Assembly: GCA_017652545.1 (NCBI GenBank)
Contig: JAGCAV010000377.1
Location: 1 to 22,016, forward strand
Direction of reading: 5' to 3'
From: Lachnospiraceae bacterium
GTDB lineage: Bacteria > Bacillota_A > Clostridia > Lachnospirales > Lachnospiraceae
DNA length: 22,016 nt
The position numbers and the translations under genes are program-made. Below the pieces are notes generated by a model. It was not told the origin of the DNA. It made no database searches and saw only the letters and a program-made list of their open reading frames with translations. Below are positions 20,781-22,016 of the stretch, one piece after another (position 1 is the stretch's first letter; every line of letters starts with the position of its first letter).

Positions 20781-22016
20781 TTACCGATGGGTTTTCCGGT
20801 AATTCGTCGGCAGCAGGCCGGTCACCTCCTTGAAGACCTTGCTGAAGTATTTTGGATCCGCATACCCGCTCTGCTCCGCGATCTCATAAAGCTTCAGGCT
20901 TGTCCCGCACAGAAGCTCCTTGGCTCTGGAGATTCTGTAATTCTTCAGATATGTACTGAACGTAACCCCCATCTCCCTGTGGAACAGAGTGCCAAGATAT
21001 TCCGGTGTCATGTTCAGCCGGTTTCCGATCTCTTCCAAAGTGATCCCGGTCTGATAGAATTCATGAATCATGCTCTGTACACGCTTCACGGTCAGGTGCG
21101 TGATGCTCTCATCCTCATTTTCTGCCCTGATATGTGAAAGGAGCATTTCCGCTGCCTCCGCCAGGTCGCAGCGCCGCTTCGCGTTCATGATTCTGCTGAG
21201 CAGTTCCTGCTGGTCAAGCTTTCCGGTGTCCAGTCTGCCGATCTCCTTCGCCATACCGATCACAGCCCAGAGAAAACGGACATAGCTTTCCTTGATCTCC
21301 TTCGGCGCATAGACCTTCCCGTCCCGGAAAGAATTCTGAAAGCGCTTCAGCAGATCCCGTACCCTTGGCATCTCATCCGCGCAGACAGCCATCCGGATCT
21401 GCGTCTCCAGCTCGATCGGGTACACACAGGATGTCGTCTGGATCCGGGTGATCTTCGGATAGAAAATGATGACCCCGTCATCCAGTGAGATATTCCACTC
21501 CAGGTATGGGAAGAGTTTCAAAAAGCTCTCATACAGGTCTTCAGGCCCGCCGGCCTGTGTCCATCCCACAGCGATCTGCTGTGGTGTGCCCTCCAAAATC
21601 TGCATCTGCAGCCACCGCTCCAGGTCAGATGCATCCTCCACACCATACACGACGCCCACCATGCAGCCGCGGATCTCCTGCTCAGGGATCACGAAGGAAA
21701 TACCGGGATAGCAGGACAGCATATGCCTGAAAAACCGCCGTACTTTTTCGTTCCTGTCCTCTCCTGTCTCGCCGGTATACACACACAGAATGCACAGGGG
21801 AGACTCCGGCTCCACACCGTATTGACGCGCAAGATAATCCAGAAGCGCCGCGTCCGGCTTTGACCGTCCGGAGATCAGGCTGTGAAGCACTTCCTCCAGT
21901 GTTCCTGCCTGACGCGGTTTCTCCTGCCGGTCCCTGGCCAGCTGCTCCTCAACATTCTCCAGTGCCTGCAGAAACTCTCCGTAGGCGATCGGCTTGAGAA
22001 GATATTCCGTAACGCC
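20781..22016 (-). CDS. YesN-type response regulator (receiver + AraC HTH), 5' end outside window
   Basis: The gene runs off the right edge, and 411 residues are visible. The first visible residues, GVTEYLLKPIAYGEFLQAL, are the end of a receiver domain with the conserved lysine-proline (KP) pair that follows its last strand, so the phosphorylated aspartate lies outside the window. A middle region of about 270 residues is typical of long YesN proteins. The C-terminal AraC domain carries ITLEEIGNRLNMTPEYLGTL and KLYEIAEQSGYADPKYFSKV as its two helix-turn-helix units, and it ends TGLLPTNYRKTHR. A GTG at 21890 could be mistaken for a start, but the open frame continues upstream with receiver sequence. 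It should be phosphorylated by the YesM-type kinase at 17085-18824 and activate the permease and binding-protein promoters. Confidence 0.93.
   Translation of the reverse strand, partial: GVTEYLLKPIAYGEFLQALENVEEQLARDRQEKPRQAGTLEEVLHSLISGRSKPDAALLDYLARQYGVEPESPLCILCVYTGETGEDRNEKVRRFFRHMLSCYPGISFVIPEQEIRGCMVGVVYGVEDASDLERWLQMQILEGTPQQIAVGWTQAGGPEDLYESFLKLFPYLEWNISLDDGVIIFYPKITRIQTTSCVYPIELETQIRMAVCADEMPRVRDLLKRFQNSFRDGKVYAPKEIKESYVRFLWAVIGMAKEIGRLDTGKLDQQELLSRIMNAKRRCDLAEAAEMLLSHIRAENEDESITHLTVKRVQSMIHEFYQTGITLEEIGNRLNMTPEYLGTLFHREMGVTFSTYLKNYRISRAKELLCGTSLKLYEIAEQSGYADPKYFSKVFKEVTGLLPTNYRKTHR

Noticed and set aside
21888..21890. GTG at 21890 as the start of the response regulator
   Set aside because: The open frame continues to the window edge with receiver-domain sequence including the conserved KP pair.

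Overview
The window reads as accessory carbohydrate-use DNA from a gut-type Clostridia, most likely Lachnospiraceae. This is inferred from the gene families (YesM/YesN-type two-component system, CUT1 sugar ABC importer with no ATPase gene nearby, PocR-domain AraC regulator, GH78/GH31/GH127 enzymes), strong AGGAGG-type ribosome binding sites and moderately high GC. I cannot name a species. All 16 genes lie on the minus strand, so transcription runs from high to low coordinates. No tRNA, rRNA, CRISPR array, insertion sequence or gene-free stretch over 300 bases was seen. The longest intergenic spaces are about 126 to 150 bases, and each holds a promoter, operator-like repeat or terminator.

In transcription order: (1) a YesN-type response regulator, cut by the right edge of the window (20781-22016). 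(2) Two sugar ABC permeases followed by a YesM-type sensor kinase (20630 to 17085). (3) An extracellular solute-binding protein, a GH127 enzyme and a GH31 enzyme (16943 to 11720). (4) A single uroporphyrinogen-decarboxylase-family methyltransferase gene with its own AT-rich leader, ended by a clear intrinsic terminator (11570 to 10469). (5) A long, tightly packed operon: PocR/AraC regulator, GH78 alpha-L-rhamnosidase, ferredoxin-type aldo/keto reductase, fucose-isomerase-like protein, glycerol-kinase-like FGGY kinase, two transketolase half-subunits, and a MATE exporter cut by the left edge (10415 to 1).

The genes make sense together as import of a plant-type oligosaccharide or glycoside, intracellular trimming by exo-glycosidases (none of the three has a signal peptide), and metabolism of an unusual sugar by isomerase, then kinase, then split transketolase. 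That last trio has the same logic as the non-oxidative D-apiose pathway, but the assignment is inference. The strongest new observation is a pair of promoters, one before the permeases and one before the binding protein. They share a 26-bp motif (22 of 26 identical) placed exactly 35 bp from the -35 box in both, followed by a 17-bp spacer and TATAAT. This looks like the binding site of the YesN-type regulator encoded at the locus.
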